Assembly: GCF_027744825.2 (NCBI RefSeq)
Contig: NC_071342.1
Coordinates: forward strand, 21,668,501 to 21,732,500
DNA from: Synchiropus splendidus
Taxonomy: Eukaryota > Chordata > Actinopteri > Syngnathiformes > Callionymidae
Direction of reading: 5' to 3'
DNA length: 64,000 nt
Below, piece after piece: positions 23,321-36,085 of this stretch. Position numbers and translations under genes: made by a program. The notes beneath the pieces are model-generated. The model was given only the letters and a program-made list of their open reading frames with translations, was not told the origin of the DNA and did no database searches. How positions within the stretch are numbered: the stretch's first letter is position 1; the number at the start of each line of letters is the position of its first letter.

Positions 23321-23946
23321 AATTTTGTCACATTCAACTCGATTTTGTCGCGCTTATTTTGTCCCATAATGTCCGTTTTGTTTCCCTCCTTCCTTCCTGT
23401 TTCTTGGCCCACAGCTGGAGTTAATTTATCCAATCATCGTCAGAGCTCATAAGCACCTGGACTCCAGCAACATGTGCCAGATCGACTTCAATTGCATCCT
23501 GTGTAAATTGACGCGCCTCGCTTGCGCTCATTCTGTTGTTCATTTATCCGTTCGTTGACTCATCTTTTGTTCACTGTTTCTAAAACCCTGGTGCTCTGAG
23601 TTTAATATTTTGCTCTGTGTTGCTGCCTGGTTTTCTCCTTGTCGTTGCTCTTCCCTTCTCGTGCGTTTGTTTTGACGACCACTGTAGTTAGTGTTTTACT
23701 GTTCATTGTGTTTGTTCTTTCTGTTTACAGACTCCGCTTGCATTCGTTCATGCGGTTCGGTGACACTTTTTGTTGGACTTTATTTCGTTGTTTACTCATC
23801 CCGATTTTGGGATTTCGTTTATTTCTCCCAGTTCGGTGACGCTTTTTGTTGTATTTTTGTATTGTTGTATTCAACCCGCTGTCTGCCTCCTGTGACTCTT
23901 CCATTACTGCACTTGGGTCCCGCTCCGTGTCTCAAACAACAGATTT
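23321..23946 (-). mobile_element. Probable solo LTR, copy 2, opposite orientation
   Basis: The element is about 23326-23941. On the minus strand it starts tgttgtttgag and ends aatgtgaca, keeping TG...CA tips, with flanks aattt and gattt (4 of 5 match). It is the reverse-complement relative of the element at 15.2 kb but longer (616 versus 499 bp). Part of the excess is an internal duplication: gttcggtgac followed by ctttttgttg occurs at about 23755 and again at 23831, 76 bp apart. No gag or pol lies next to it. Confidence 0.55.
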
Positions 23947-26900
23947 CCTACTAAAAGTCGAAACGCAACAACGTTCACTTTACTTGACACGGTTAGACTA
24001 TGCACTTGTTTTGAGGTAAATGTTCGCCCTTTTCTTCAGTCTCCCTCAGACTGACCAACAGTAACATTTCGTCTCTGTAGCTGTCGGCGTTGCAACAACA
24101 AACCATCATTTGCTCCTAAAAAAAACTAAAAATACTCCCTAAATATCTTCCAGTACCACCGAAGATGAAGCCTGGTTCAGACGATTGATACAACATGAAG
24201 TCATAAGATTCAGTGGATTTTGTTCTCATGCTTGACGGTTTAATAAAGAGTTCTGTCGATGGCTTCAGAAACCATCGCTGGTTGTTATTTTTAATGGTGG
24301 CTGCTGGCTAACGCTGACGGGAGGCCCGTGCTTAATCCAACTCCTGACTGGTGGCTTGTTTTTGCCCAGACATCATTAGGCACCACAGCGGACCAAGTAA
24401 AACAAAGGGAGCAATTGGGCTTTCAGGCAGGAACACAGGCGTCTGAAACTCAGCCAGAACAAACCAAAAACTCACCAAAAAAAAAAAAAGATCATTTATG
24501 TGTCAGCTTCCTTCCAGGGTTGTATCTTAAAAAGAGAATCTAATTTTAAACCTTTGCAACACGTCTATGAAAGAACCCTGACTGCACTCAACGGACCTCA
24601 ACAGCTTATCTTTCTACCAGTGGAATTTCACTTTTAAAGTGGAAGTAGCGAATGATCCTGAGAGAGTGAAAATCAGTTTGGATTTATGAGGCGTTTGTGA
24701 AGAGTGCAGTTGGAAAAGTTAGTTACTATTGGACATTAAGGAGTGCTGTGGGTTTGGAAAACCTATTTACGGCTACGAGTAACAGCTACTGGTAGAAGAA
24801 ACACACTTTGTCTTCTCATCATTTTGACCAAAAAACGAAGGGTTGAAACGACAGCAGTCATGTGATCTTTCAGCACAAAATGAGATGTAAGGAGCTGACT
24901 GCACACCAACCTGCATCACTGATAAACACAACCTTCTCCAGCCTGAGTCTGCGGGGGGGGCAGGTCTAAGTTAGTGGAAACAGAATTGTAGGCCTTTATC
25001 TCCAGTGGAAGTATAATGGAAGCAAAAAGAAAGATTTGGACGTCGGCTCTGGGTCCATCAGATCCTTCATCAGATCGGCTCGGTGAGTCGTAAATGCCAG
25101 CAACCACTACTATGAGCTTCGCTTGAATTTTCCCACTCGGCAACAGGCACTGGAAAATCTGGTTTGTGATGGTAAATGTGCATCGACTTGACGCCGGAGG
25201 TCAGATTCTTCAACATGAGCATCTGACTGAAACGTGTGGTTCACAACTTGCCCTGCCAAAGTGTAGCTATACTTCTTCTTCCAGGCAAAACTCCATCCCA
25301 AAATAATGGTACAAGGCATTTTTTTGTGTGTCTGTTAGGGTCAATTTACTAACCGAACTTGCTCAACCCGCCTATTCGAGTGAAGCACATCTTACCAGCT
25401 TATTGTTTCTTTGCTCAGGAGGCCTGAAACACATGACCCATGCACGCCAATGTCAAGACACCCACCCTCTCCTCGAGTCTGTTTTCACCTGCAGCTGAAT
25501 GGCTGCAGTAGGACATGGATGAATGGAATAAGCGTGGTGTGAATGCTAAATATTTCAGGAGGGAAGAATCCTATTTAGCGCGAGTAAACAGGCTGCATGG
25601 AGCTGAGAAAACTCCTTAGAAGGACCTTATGCTGAGGAGAAGACTCAAACTGCGGCTCTGCTTTGTCCTGTAATGGCAGTTATTTTTAGAAAATCCAAAC
25701 CATCTTCATTAAATTAGGAAATATGACAGCATGTTGTTGCTTCAAGTCTCCGTTTAAGTTTATATTTTTACTGTCTGTGGTTTCATATGGTCCCTGTTTC
25801 TGGGAAAATGAACGAATAAGCTGGGTAATTATTTTCTTAAGTGTCCTCAGCCTGCCAATCTTTGTCTTGAGTTACAAACGTCTATCTCCGACATCGAGAG
25901 CGAAGTCCTGAAAGAGTCACACGACAACCGCTAAATCACCGTTATCACCGCTCGTATATCTTTTTCTGCTCCCTTCATTCATGACCAAAACTCTAATGTT
26001 TCACGATAAAACTCCACAGCAGAGGCCATTTTGTAATCCAGGCCCCTGAGCGGTCCCCGGACAGGAAGCCAGGGGCGGCTGGGGGTCGTTGACAGGCTTC
26101 ACTGACCCCTTTCTCCACTCATCTGGGGAGAAACCAGAGCTTCCAGCTGACAACACAACATCTCCTCATGGCGAGTGGCGGCCAGAGATTTGTAGCTAAT
26201 AGCTAAGGAATGATGATTGTCCCTGAGCTCGGGTTTCATAGACGCTCAGAGGCAGAGGATACAGAGCAGAGAACTTTGTGTCGAGCTAAGTAAGAGCGTC
26301 TCAAACTGCTCACATACTCGGTCCAGCTCAGGGAACCAAACCACACTTCTGTTGGGTCAAATAAACTGCCTTCTCACTTCTTTATTCCAAAACATGATGA
26401 GGACTTGTGTTGCTGGCATCATGTTCACTACCGTTAAATAAAGTATTTTAGAGGAGATTGTATTACCTGCTAAATATGTAGCTCCAAACTTCAGCCATTT
26501 TACTGAGCTTTCACACCCAAAATAAAGTGTTGTCAACAACATGGCGGATAACAAATAACTTATCCTGCCCCCTACTGGACGCTGGTAGAAAACGGTAATC
26601 TGGCCACGCCCACGAGAGTTGGCCACACCCCTTTAGAGATCTGCCTTTTTTAACAATAACGCTAAATAAGACACGAGACGTGACAGAAGTTTGGAGGTGT
26701 CATCTGTTGAGAAAAGGGTTGTGGCCGACTGGTGCCCCTAATTTTAAAACATGAGAAAAGGACCTGCAGTGACGCAGCAGCGTCAACTTGCGATGCATCG
26801 TTTCAGTGAAAAAAAATCTCAAATTATTTTTGTTCATTTTCAGTGTAATTCTTCAAATGGAATGTAAATGTGTTTTATTATCAACATGCATTTTTTTTCC

Positions 26901-28110
26901 TTCAGTTTCTAAATAAAACATGAGTAAAAACATTAAATGTTATGTTTAATAATTCAAATACAAGTGTAATATTTGTTGAATAAAACATTTTGTCATATTT
27001 GGAAAAACATGGCAGAATAAAAACTAATGTGAGGGAGTAATTATAAATATATCCATCTATTATTGAAATTCCGACACATAATGCTGACGCTTTGACAACC
27101 CAATAGGTCACACACGAGCGTCATTTCATTTCCCTGATCCATTTGCTTGGTATAGTTTTCCCCCGTCGCCCTCTCTAATAAAAGAGGCGTTGATTTAAAC
27201 CGAGCCTCTCATGACCGCTCCAGTGGCTGGGAACAAGAGGAGAGTCTCCAGTCAAACTGTGGCACTCTGATCTTGTAAGTTATGAGTCGAGACGACGTCA
27301 GTTATCACAGGAGCCGCCTGATCGAGTGACACAGGGATCAGCCAAACTTCATCTCTGGAGCAAACAAACACGGGAGAGCGACTTGGATGTCGACCGCAGC
27401 CTCTGAAGATTTGGGTCAGCGGGCTTCATGACTGAGAAACATCTTGACGTCCCTCCTCCACCGCAGCGATCTCTTTGCCTCAGCCGTGTCGTTCTCTGGT
27501 TTCCTCCCAGCAGGCCTCCCCTCCACCCCCACCGTCTGTTTTGTAAACCTCATGACCACCACCGCTGGGATTTGCTGTTTAAACTAGAGATGGAGTTTGA
27601 CGTGGTCCGTAAAAGGAACGGCGAGCAGCGCGACCCCTGGATGGCTCTCCGTCCCCCGCAGAGCAAATTAAGGCCGCATCGCCATTAATCCGAAGAGACG
27701 TCCATCTTGTTTGCACTTTTCTCACTCCTCCTCGTCCACCGCGCAGATATATGTTTGGCAAACACAGACCATTAGTGCTGGAAATGGACCCACAACACTC
27801 AACTCAAGATATGTGCTCTTGGATCAGGAAAGAGAATCCATGTACATGAGAAACTCATAACAGCATCTGCACTTCGTCTTTGATTTTCCACCTCACACTG
27901 CTGAACCATGTCGTATTGCACTCTGAGCACTGCCACTGCTGCGTCGACATGGAGTAATGTTGGTCTGAAATGCTTCATGGAAACACTCTGACTGAGGGGT
28001 GGGTGATGCCAGTTCCATCAGGGTTCATCTGATGAACTAACGTATTCATTTGATATGGTGAACTCTCACTGAAGAGAGGTCCGATGTGGCTGCGACTCTT
28101 TCAAAGTGAA
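23947..28110. other. Unrecognised non-coding stretch
   Basis: There are A runs at 24478-24490, G runs near 24953, and an AT-rich part at 26800-27070. No coding signal stands out. Confidence 0.3.
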
Positions 28111-28600
28111 AACCTCCTCACATCCATAGCATCATATATTGACGTTAGGAAAGTTGCCTTTTGCGTCCTATACTGACGAAAAAGGCAACCTTCAGCGTCG
28201 CATGTTGACATATTGGCAGCGCGACACATGAAAAAAAGACGGAGGTTGGGTAAACTATGGGATGGCGCTCGACACATTCTACATTTAATAATGTGTCAAA
28301 TTGCTATATAAGGCCCATTAAACGTGGTTTTAGTCAGGTGTTGAAGGAATAGAGCCTCATAAGGGCTTATAAATATCAACGGACATCTTGTCTCCTTCAG
28401 AGAAGAAAGTTTCAGCACGTCTCCCGGCAATGCTCCTCGCACTCCACAATACGAGATCCACACCTGCACCAGCTATGGAATGGAAACAGTTGTTTCAGTC
28501 CATTGAAACACCTATGTGTAACATTTTACGCTGGAGGCTTCCTTTTTCGTCAGTATAGGACGCAAAAGTCCTAAAATATTAGGCGATGGGAGTGAGGAAG
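28111..28600. mobile_element. Fold-back (palindromic MITE-like) element, copy 1
   Basis: Two arms, 28115-28198 and 28527-28598, are inverted copies of each other. They include 27 identical bases (28159-28185 against 28541-28567, core gcgtcctatactgacg). The left arm is itself an imperfect palindrome (agttgccttttgcgtc against gacgaaaaaggcaacct), so it can form a hairpin alone. The roughly 330-bp interior has no coding capacity. Relatives occur at 44.08 and 55.81 kb. Structurally it resembles palindromic fish MITEs; the superfamily is unknown. Confidence 0.7.
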
Positions 28601-30559
28601 TCTTGAAAAATCTTGAAGTAGAGCTGAAAGAAATCTGTATTGGTACAAGGTCCAGAGATGTGAACACTAGAGAATTCGCTTTGACTCGCACACGCGGGGA
28701 AATGCAGTGCAGATGAAGAGTATGGAGATATTTTTAAGAAATGAGAGGTGTGTTGAGTCCAATGAAACGTTCGATGGCTCAACAAGCACATCTGAATCCC
28801 TTTTTATAGCTGTTGTGAGCATTTCTTTGGGGAAAAAAAAAAAACCTAATGATGGAAACACCTCCATACTGGTGTATTTTCCATTGTCGAGCTCAACGGT
28901 AGCTTATGGCCCAGGTGCTGGACTCTAACTGTGACTCACTCCGACCCACATCCTGCCCTGTTGGACAGCACCAACACTACAACAGTCCCACTGAACCTCT
29001 TCCTTCAAGCCCCCACTAGTGTTGTGAAAATGAAAAAGCGTTTTGTTGCCAGTCACACGTGAGACCTGGTTCGGATCCCAGATCTTTGAAGACAAAACAA
29101 GCTTTAAAAAAGGCACCGGACTGCTGCATTATCGACGATGAAGCAGATTGTTTCCCTGAATTCAGACTGTGTTTTGTGTTTTCCTTCCAAAATAGAGCAA
29201 AAGCTGCAAACCAGAACCAGACGCTGGTTCCTGCTCAAAGGGAGACTTGACTGGATTATCACCATTAACATGTCATGACTTCATAATAAAGAAGTAATAA
29301 TAAGAAGCAGCTAAGAAACAGAACCATGACCATAAAAACAAATGGTTCTGGGTAGATTATCCCTCTGAAAGTCTGGGCCTCTCCACTTCAGCAGCTGCCC
29401 CCGTGACCTGACCTCTGTCTTAAATGCTGTCAATATTTTAGGGAAATCTGTAATAACAATCCATGTTTTGCAAACGTCATTTTTCTCGCACATACGTGGC
29501 ACGTTTATGTATTTCTCCAGTCAAGGGTGTCGCCGACCCCTCACCATATGTAGCAGGAACATGTTGCAGACCCCCACGCCGCCGTAGAACGCCAGAAAAT
29601 TAATGAGCAAAAGTCGCTGGCATGTTCTTACAAGTGCGATGAAAGTTATATAATCCCACCAAGTCTTTATTTTCCTGCTCACTCGCAGCTCGAGCAGTTA
29701 TTGTGGCATTTCTGAAGTGCCAAGATTAGGTGCTATTACAAAGCCAGTCAAAGAATATCTCAGGCATCAGCTCCACTATAAATACACAGTCTGCGGCCGG
29801 CTTACCTTCAGTGCATGGCAAACACCGATCGACCACCATTACTGTAATATAGAAATTACAACCACATGAACTTTCTCCCATGCTTCAAACATACGGCAGC
29901 TGGCAACCACACTCTGTGTCAATCTGTCGCCCCCCTCCCCTCCTCCTCCTCCATCCCCAGATCTTCAAGGTTCGCCAACCATAATAACGTTGGCACAGCA
30001 CATGTATCTGATCACAGTCGAGCACGCAAACCTTGTTTGGCTTTTTTCCCGACAGTATTCCAGTTTATTCGGAGGCATCTTTTCCTTCTGAATGGAAATT
30101 CTGGGTCGAGTGGTCTTCGCCTTGTTCCGAGGACAAACGCAAGGATGAGGCTCGGGGACGGTGAGAATTAGTGGTGGGAACTTTAAATCTGGCCTGGCAA
30201 CCAAGCAACTTTAAAATGACTCTCATGTGTTTTGTGTTTGAAATAGGGTTCAACGTAAATGGAGCAGAGCGAGAGTTGGTTGTGGAGCCGCTACCCAACA
30301 CGCAAGGACGCGCGCGCTGTGAAAGACGCTCGTCCTCCACGATCCCTCAATGCTAACCACATTCATGGAGTCCAAACCGATACAGAGGAGAAGAGCGTGA
30401 TTTCCCAGCGCTGGCTGCCAGATTGGACGTGCTCCATTCTCGAGATGTGATTTATAACCATACCATAAGTCAAGGAGGTCTGTAGGAATGTTCAACTGAG
30501 TTGGAGGATAATATATGTTTCGCTGTAGAAGCAGTCTTCGTCCTCAAGATCTCTGTCAG
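28601..30559. other. Unrecognised non-coding stretch
   Basis: Apart from a TATAAAT at 29777, considered and rejected as a promoter, nothing is recognised. Confidence 0.3.
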
Positions 30560-30700
30560 ACGCAGCAGTCTGACATTGAGTCACGTTATTGAGAGTGTGT
30601 GACTGAGAGGGAGAAAAGACATGATGAGGGAGTGGAGGAGGTGAAAACAGTTCAAGTATTTGGGGTCGATCAACCAGTGTGAAGGAGCTGAATAAGAGGT
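30560..30700 (+). mobile_element. Small LINE scrap (RTE-like family)
   Basis: The plus strand reads GVEEVKTVQ and, one frame over, VKQFKYLGSINQCEG. This matches the V-E-x-FKYLGS-x-x-x-x-x-G block that precedes VKKRVQAGW in the family found at 19.5-19.9 kb. Confidence 0.5.
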
Positions 30701-30740
30701 TTATTTCAATCCTACATGTAATAACAATTCTTCCATCTCA

Positions 30741-30838
30741 CATTCAAGCTCCTTGAGATGATCCAATGGTGCAGGACTTCAACAATCTGAGCACTCACAT
30801 CACATTTATACTGTCACTCGCCGGACCAGAGCCAGCGT
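30741..30838. repeat. Dispersed repeat E, copy 1
   Basis: The text aagctccttgagatgatcc followed by aggacttcaacaatctg-gcac and cgctggacc-gagccagc matches 32321-32410 with few differences. The class is unknown. Confidence 0.55.
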
Positions 30839-30865
30839 CCGCAATCATTGGAACCAGGTGCAAGT

Positions 30866-31339
30866 CATATTTATCAAATTTACGAAAGAAAAAAAGACAA
30901 TAAAATACACTTGATGCAAACTGTTGAGAAAATTTGAAAAACTGAATAAAATACTGAATAAAATAAGTATAATAAAACCATCTCTAATCTGTTTTTTGTT
31001 TTTTTTTAACCCCAAAGAAGAAGTAAAGTGTAAATGAAAGCATTTCAAAACTGCTCAAAACAGGTGCTTTACATGAACAGTGTTTACTGTTGGGGGTGAC
31101 ATCACTTTCTTTATCATTGTGTCTTTTCAAGAACTTCTCCATAGTTGGTAACTACCACAGATTTGCAGCTGTCAGGTCAATTCAGTGACTCACTACTGCC
31201 ACCATATGTGGCAACTCGCTTTACACTCTAAAGGTGTAAAACAAAGTTGTAAAACAAAAAACTTTTGGTGGCCCTCTAGGAGCCACTCATGGTCCAACCA
31301 TGGGCCCCTACCCTATGGTTAAGAACCACTGGTTTAGAG
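30866..31339. mobile_element. hAT-type MITE, left end missing (copy A)
   Basis: This segment is colinear with about 46256-46691 of the complete element. Shared blocks include atacacttgatg-aaact, actgaataaaat, gttgggggtg-catcactttc and gactcac-actgccacca. It ends taagaaccactg at 31331, the hAT right tip. The left roughly 115 bp of the element are absent and dispersed repeat E sits there instead, so no target duplication can be tested. Confidence 0.75.
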
Positions 31340-32320
31340 GCTCAGCAAGCAGACAGAGATGACGGTACTGAAATCTGGTGATGAGGAAGAGGCAGGAAAG
31401 AAAGTGATGCCAAGCTGACTGACACAGAAATGACCAGCAAACCAAAACGAAGACTCACTTCTATCTTGGTACTTAAAGAGTTAAACGTTTCCATTATGTT
31501 GTATCAGCAATTTTATTATCGCAATCTACTCCATCGGCACAACTGTCTCTCCTGTTGGGAGGATCGTCTTCATGGCAACGGTCAGATAACAGACAAACAG
31601 ACAAGGTGAAGAGCTCCTCTGTTTGTTCTGCTGTAAACATGACGGAACATTCATGGCGGTGGAATGCACCACGCGCTGCGTCTGTTGTGTTGGAGTGCGC
31701 AGAGCTCTGCGTCTGTTCATCCTCATTTGTACATCTGTCACTACAGTAGCTGCACCTTGAGGGATGAGCTGCACGTCAGGGGCATCTTTGCGGAGCTCGT
31801 CCAGCGCGCTCGTCTGCTGCAGGTATCCCGGCAGCTGCTCGCTGAAAGTCTGACGTGTAGCAGCTGTGCTTTCTCCCCGACATTGAAACTAATGAATTTC
31901 TTGAGGTTTCTCAAGTGCAGTACATCATTACCAGTAAACGCACAAGCCTCTGCCTATAACTGGATCATAAATCCTGGGAACCTGCGTTATTTGCAGCTTT
32001 GCATCTGGAAGCGTTGGCAGGAAAGTTCTTCAAACCTTGGCTCGGCCCATCAATTTGTTCTTTGAGAAGGAAAAGCAGTGACAGCGCCACGTGTTAACTT
32101 TCATTTTCATTAACATGATGTCTGAAGGTGCAATGTTTCACTCGGACGGATGCTCCACCCGCTCGCGACCTAAATGTGGCCGTTTTTTGGCCAAGAACAG
32201 CCACGTGGATGGTGCTTTCAATAGTCTCATTTAAAAACAAGAAACATTCAGTGATGGAACATTTCAAAACTGAAGCTTTCGCTTCCTCTTGTTTAGATTA
32301 TTGGAATTATTTTTGGGCAA
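31340..32320. other. Unrecognised non-coding stretch
   Basis: A 133-codon plus-strand frame (31664-32065) is the largest item. It has mixed codon use and no recognisable domain, and was not called. Confidence 0.3.
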
Positions 32321-32410
32321 TTTCATTTAAGTTCCTTGAGATGATCCAAAAGTGAAGGTCTTCAACAAACTGGCACCATGTAGAACTTCGCTGGACCTGA
32401 GTCAGCACCC
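32321..32410. repeat. Dispersed repeat E, copy 2
   Basis: Direct-orientation partner of the segment at 30741-30838, starting taagttccttgagatgatcc. Confidence 0.55.
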
Positions 32411-35400
32411 TTCTGCTCTGTCATCCTGCCGCCGCATTTGTCCAGGATGGCGAGGATGCAACCATTGGACTTCGGGGAACTGGAAGATGTTGCTAAACCC
32501 AGACCAGAAGCTTTGCTTCTCCCCGCTGGAATCACATTCACAAGCCTAGTTCACATCTCCTCAGGAAATGTGCGCCAACGGACTGGCTGCCCTGAAGTCT
32601 CAGTAGACCTGTCCTGCATCAGCTCGCAGTCAGTTCAGCGCTATGGATGATGCCCTCAACTTCCTGTTTGGAAGACTGCTCTTGGACTCTGATCACCCCG
32701 TTTTCTCTGCTGGAGACACCCTGAGTTCTAGTTATTGGACATTGGGCCACATCCCATTTGTCTTGGTCTTCTAATAAATGGTGTATATTCAGGCATTTAT
32801 TGTCTTTGCCATTTCCTGCCTGCTGCTCCGGGGTCTCCATCCTTCTTACACACTGACAGCAAAGTCAGATGGCAACAAACAAGAGTGTACGAAGAGCCCA
32901 AACAGGACACTGAGGACTCGTGCCAACAGAATTGACTCCAGATGACCCTTTCTTATCTGACATCTTCATCTACCAAGGTTTTCTTTCTCGTTCCTCTTGA
33001 ATATCCATGACATGAGAAGCTCATAGAGGGACTGAGGATGGCTGCCGACCAACAGTCCCTGGCAGTTGCTGCAGAATCTGTGATGGATGGATGGAGGAAT
33101 TGATGAGCAGTGCTGAGATGAGGAACATGAAATCTCCACAGATGAGGAGGTTTATCAGGTGATGAAGATGGAATTCCATTTGGATTAGCTCAGCATGATG
33201 ATGGGGTGGCTGCTGATGACTCCAGGTTGTCCTGGAGGTCACAACCACGCCCACCTCTGACCCTCCAGCTGATTTAAATCTGTGAGAAGTTGATCATTGA
33301 GGTCCACCAGAAGGAGCTGGTGATGCCCGAGCTTCTCTGGATGCTACATCTACGTCCTCGATGAACCTGCTTCTTCAGAGAAGTTACTGCCAGCACATTA
33401 AACGCTGAACATGAAGAGGCAGTCATCTGCTTGAAGAATTACATCCGACTGTTTCATTGTGAAAAATAAATCTGGCCCCAGAAAGAAAAAAAACCTGCCA
33501 CTACTGACCTCTGTTTGAGGGCTGCAACAATGAGCAACCTGTGGCCTGGTCGTCTAGACGCACTGTAACTCTCTCGTGACTCAGATTATGAGCTTAACCG
33601 CACAGAAAAAGCCAAAAGATCTGCACTAAATAACTTGACCTGTAGCCTCCATCCTCAGACACACAAGGTCAGTCAATGCTGCGCACCGAGGAAAAGGTGT
33701 GTTGACAGATTACCAGGATTTATGTTAATCTGGGCCCATCCAAGTTCTCACATGGACTTCAAACACAGCAGCAGAGAACTGAGGTCGATCTCTCGGGGGC
33801 GGCAGCAGACCAGATGTGGATGAAATGTATCTTCAAAGTTGGATTTATGTTGTTACTCTACTCGAATCGGCCGCACTGAAACACTCTTTTGTTTCGGGAT
33901 TATTTTAAACCACACGCTGGAGTTCAAAGACTCTGGATCATCACTGTTTCAGTTTCACTGCTGACCGTGGTGAAGACTACGGGAATATTTTAACCCTTGA
34001 CTGTTCCTGCAAATCTCCAGATTACCAGATTTCAATCCTTCTTTAAACTATTGTACATTTCTGTTTCGTGACAAATGACTCATTTTGAATTGCACATATT
34101 AACTCAAGATGACAGTTGGTTCTTTGGTTGATATTTTTTGATGTTGATGATGTTACATTTTTTTCAGCGGATCACTTTTTTTTAATTCCTTTTATTAAAT
34201 TATATTCTTCTTATAGAATCCATCCCATTGTCAGTTACTGCTATAGATTTGTTTTGTCAAGGATGTTTGTTATTTATTTATTTATATTTTTTAACCTTTG
34301 AATGTTCAAGTTTTATGTTTTCTTCATGTTAGCATTTTTGTCAGTGCAAACGTGTTTCACTCTCTCTCTTTTTTCCACCAGTTTTCCACCGATTATTTTT
34401 TCAATATCTTCTGCCATCAACTTTTTTTTTGGACTGCGGTGATGTCAGTTACTTCTCTTTCCCAAGGTCGACCTTTTTTAAACCACAAATTGCTCGTCTT
34501 ATTTTGGGTTTCACCGTTGACTTTTGACCTTTCATGGTCTTTCCAGTGACTCGATACAGAACATTGTGTTTGTTAACTATATTTGCAGACATCATCTCAT
34601 CCAAATGGGACCATAAAAATGTGATCTCTTGAAGACTCATGAAGACTTGAACACTAAAGCCTTATTCGAGTCAATGAACAGTGTCCAACAAAACAGCTAT
34701 CAGATGCGTGATGAGGGAATTTCCACCGGGGAAGGAGCATCTGTGTGGAGTGAGATCCTCGCAGGCTCAGATCTATGTGGGCTGATAGAGGTGGTTTGGA
34801 CTTCATCATCCTGCAGGTCCTCCCGCCAACTCATCATCATCCGTGACGCCTTGGCTTCTTTCGGTTGCTTTTTTCCTTTCGCCAATTTACGTCTGGGAAC
34901 ATGGCCTGATCCTTGCCATGCAGTTTGTGTTTAAGTGTAATTGTAGTCTATATTAACATTCAGTTTCCCATAATTTGGTTTGAAACTTGGTGTTTCCAGT
35001 ACAACAGCAGGACGAGCTGCAGCTGGTAGCGGGCGCGGATTACAGTCCCGATAAATGAGAGTTGTGTTTGTGTCTCAGGACTGAGCCAGCAGGGGGACGT
35101 GGAAGTGGAAGAAACGCTGATGTCCGTCTGCTCCGGAGTGAGAAGAACAAACTCCAGCTGTGGATGTCACTAATCCACCAGCACATCAGGTAGTCATTTA
35201 GAGCTCAACATGATATAATAATAACCACAGTGGAACACACTCATTCGAAGACACAAAGTCTTCGTAATAAATCATCCTTTAAAGTTCATCGTGTGAGCTG
35301 CTGTCTGAGCCCTGGAGAATAGCATATTAGCGCGTCAAAATGCCCCTTCTGACAATAACACCGTGAGAGATGCTGCGATCTGGGCTCCGACGACAACACA

Positions 35401-35725
35401 ACGTAAAGTAGAAGAGCATTCCAACAGCGTTTAACTTGGCCAAGGACGATGGAACATGTGTCTTTCATCGACCCAAAATAGAAGAGCGTCTTCCTTTTCC
35501 TGGCCTGCGTTTCCTTTTCCACTGTGCTTTATCAAGCCTGATCCAAAATCACATCTGTACGAGGCTCCTGCGCCGCCACTTGTTCTGAACTTTGTGAGTC
35601 ATTTGATTTGGATTCAGAAATGGGCTGGTCAGTGAGTGTCACCTGGAGATTCTGTTGGGTCCGGCAACAGACACCAGTCTCCTACATCAATGTGAATAAA
35701 AATGTATTTTTATAAGGTTGAAATT
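32411..35725. other. Unrecognised non-coding stretch
   Basis: 33065-33200 carries weak GATG-rich text, and 34110-34550 is T-rich. No gene is recognised. Confidence 0.3.
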
Positions 35726-35745
35726 CTCTGTCTCTCTCTCTCTCT
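35726..35745. repeat. TC microsatellite
   Basis: About ten TC units. Confidence 0.93.
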
Positions 35746-35941
35746 AGAGGACTATTGTTACTTTTTAAGACATGTGTCTGATTCCAGTTTGTGCTCAAGA
35801 GCCGTGTCCAGTTCTGACCCATGGTCTTGTGTTAGTTGGTGCAGGGGTACAGAACACGCCATCATGAAGGTGACAGGGTACAGGGTATAGATCTTATGTG
35901 TGAGAATATATTGTGATACAGGATGGAGACATCAGTGACAG

Positions 35942-36085
35942 CAGGGGTTTGGTTCCAACCCATCATGCATCAGTTCAACCAATCCAGTGTTGCAGTCTTC
36001 AGACACCTGACAGGGGGAAAGGTGACAGGCTGGAACCAAAACCTGCACCCACCGAGGTCATTTGAGGACGGGTTTGAGCCCACTG
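35942..36085. mobile_element. Probable short hAT-type MITE
   Basis: The right half reads ggctggaaccaaaacctgca followed by ccc-accgagg-cat-tgaggacgggtttgagcccactg, the characteristic right end of a common fish hAT MITE. The left end caggggtttgg-tcc is a poorer partner. The flanking 8-mers do not match convincingly. It shares the caggtgtc-aagg theme with the MITE at 3406-3605. Confidence 0.5.

Noticed and set aside
29055..29075. ggttcggatccc, resembling a tRNA B box
   Set aside because: No A box, no acceptor stem and no cloverleaf could be drawn; not a tRNA or tRNA-derived SINE.
29777..29847. TATAAAT followed by an ATG
   Set aside because: The frame is only ten codons, and no donor or GC-rich context supports a promoter.
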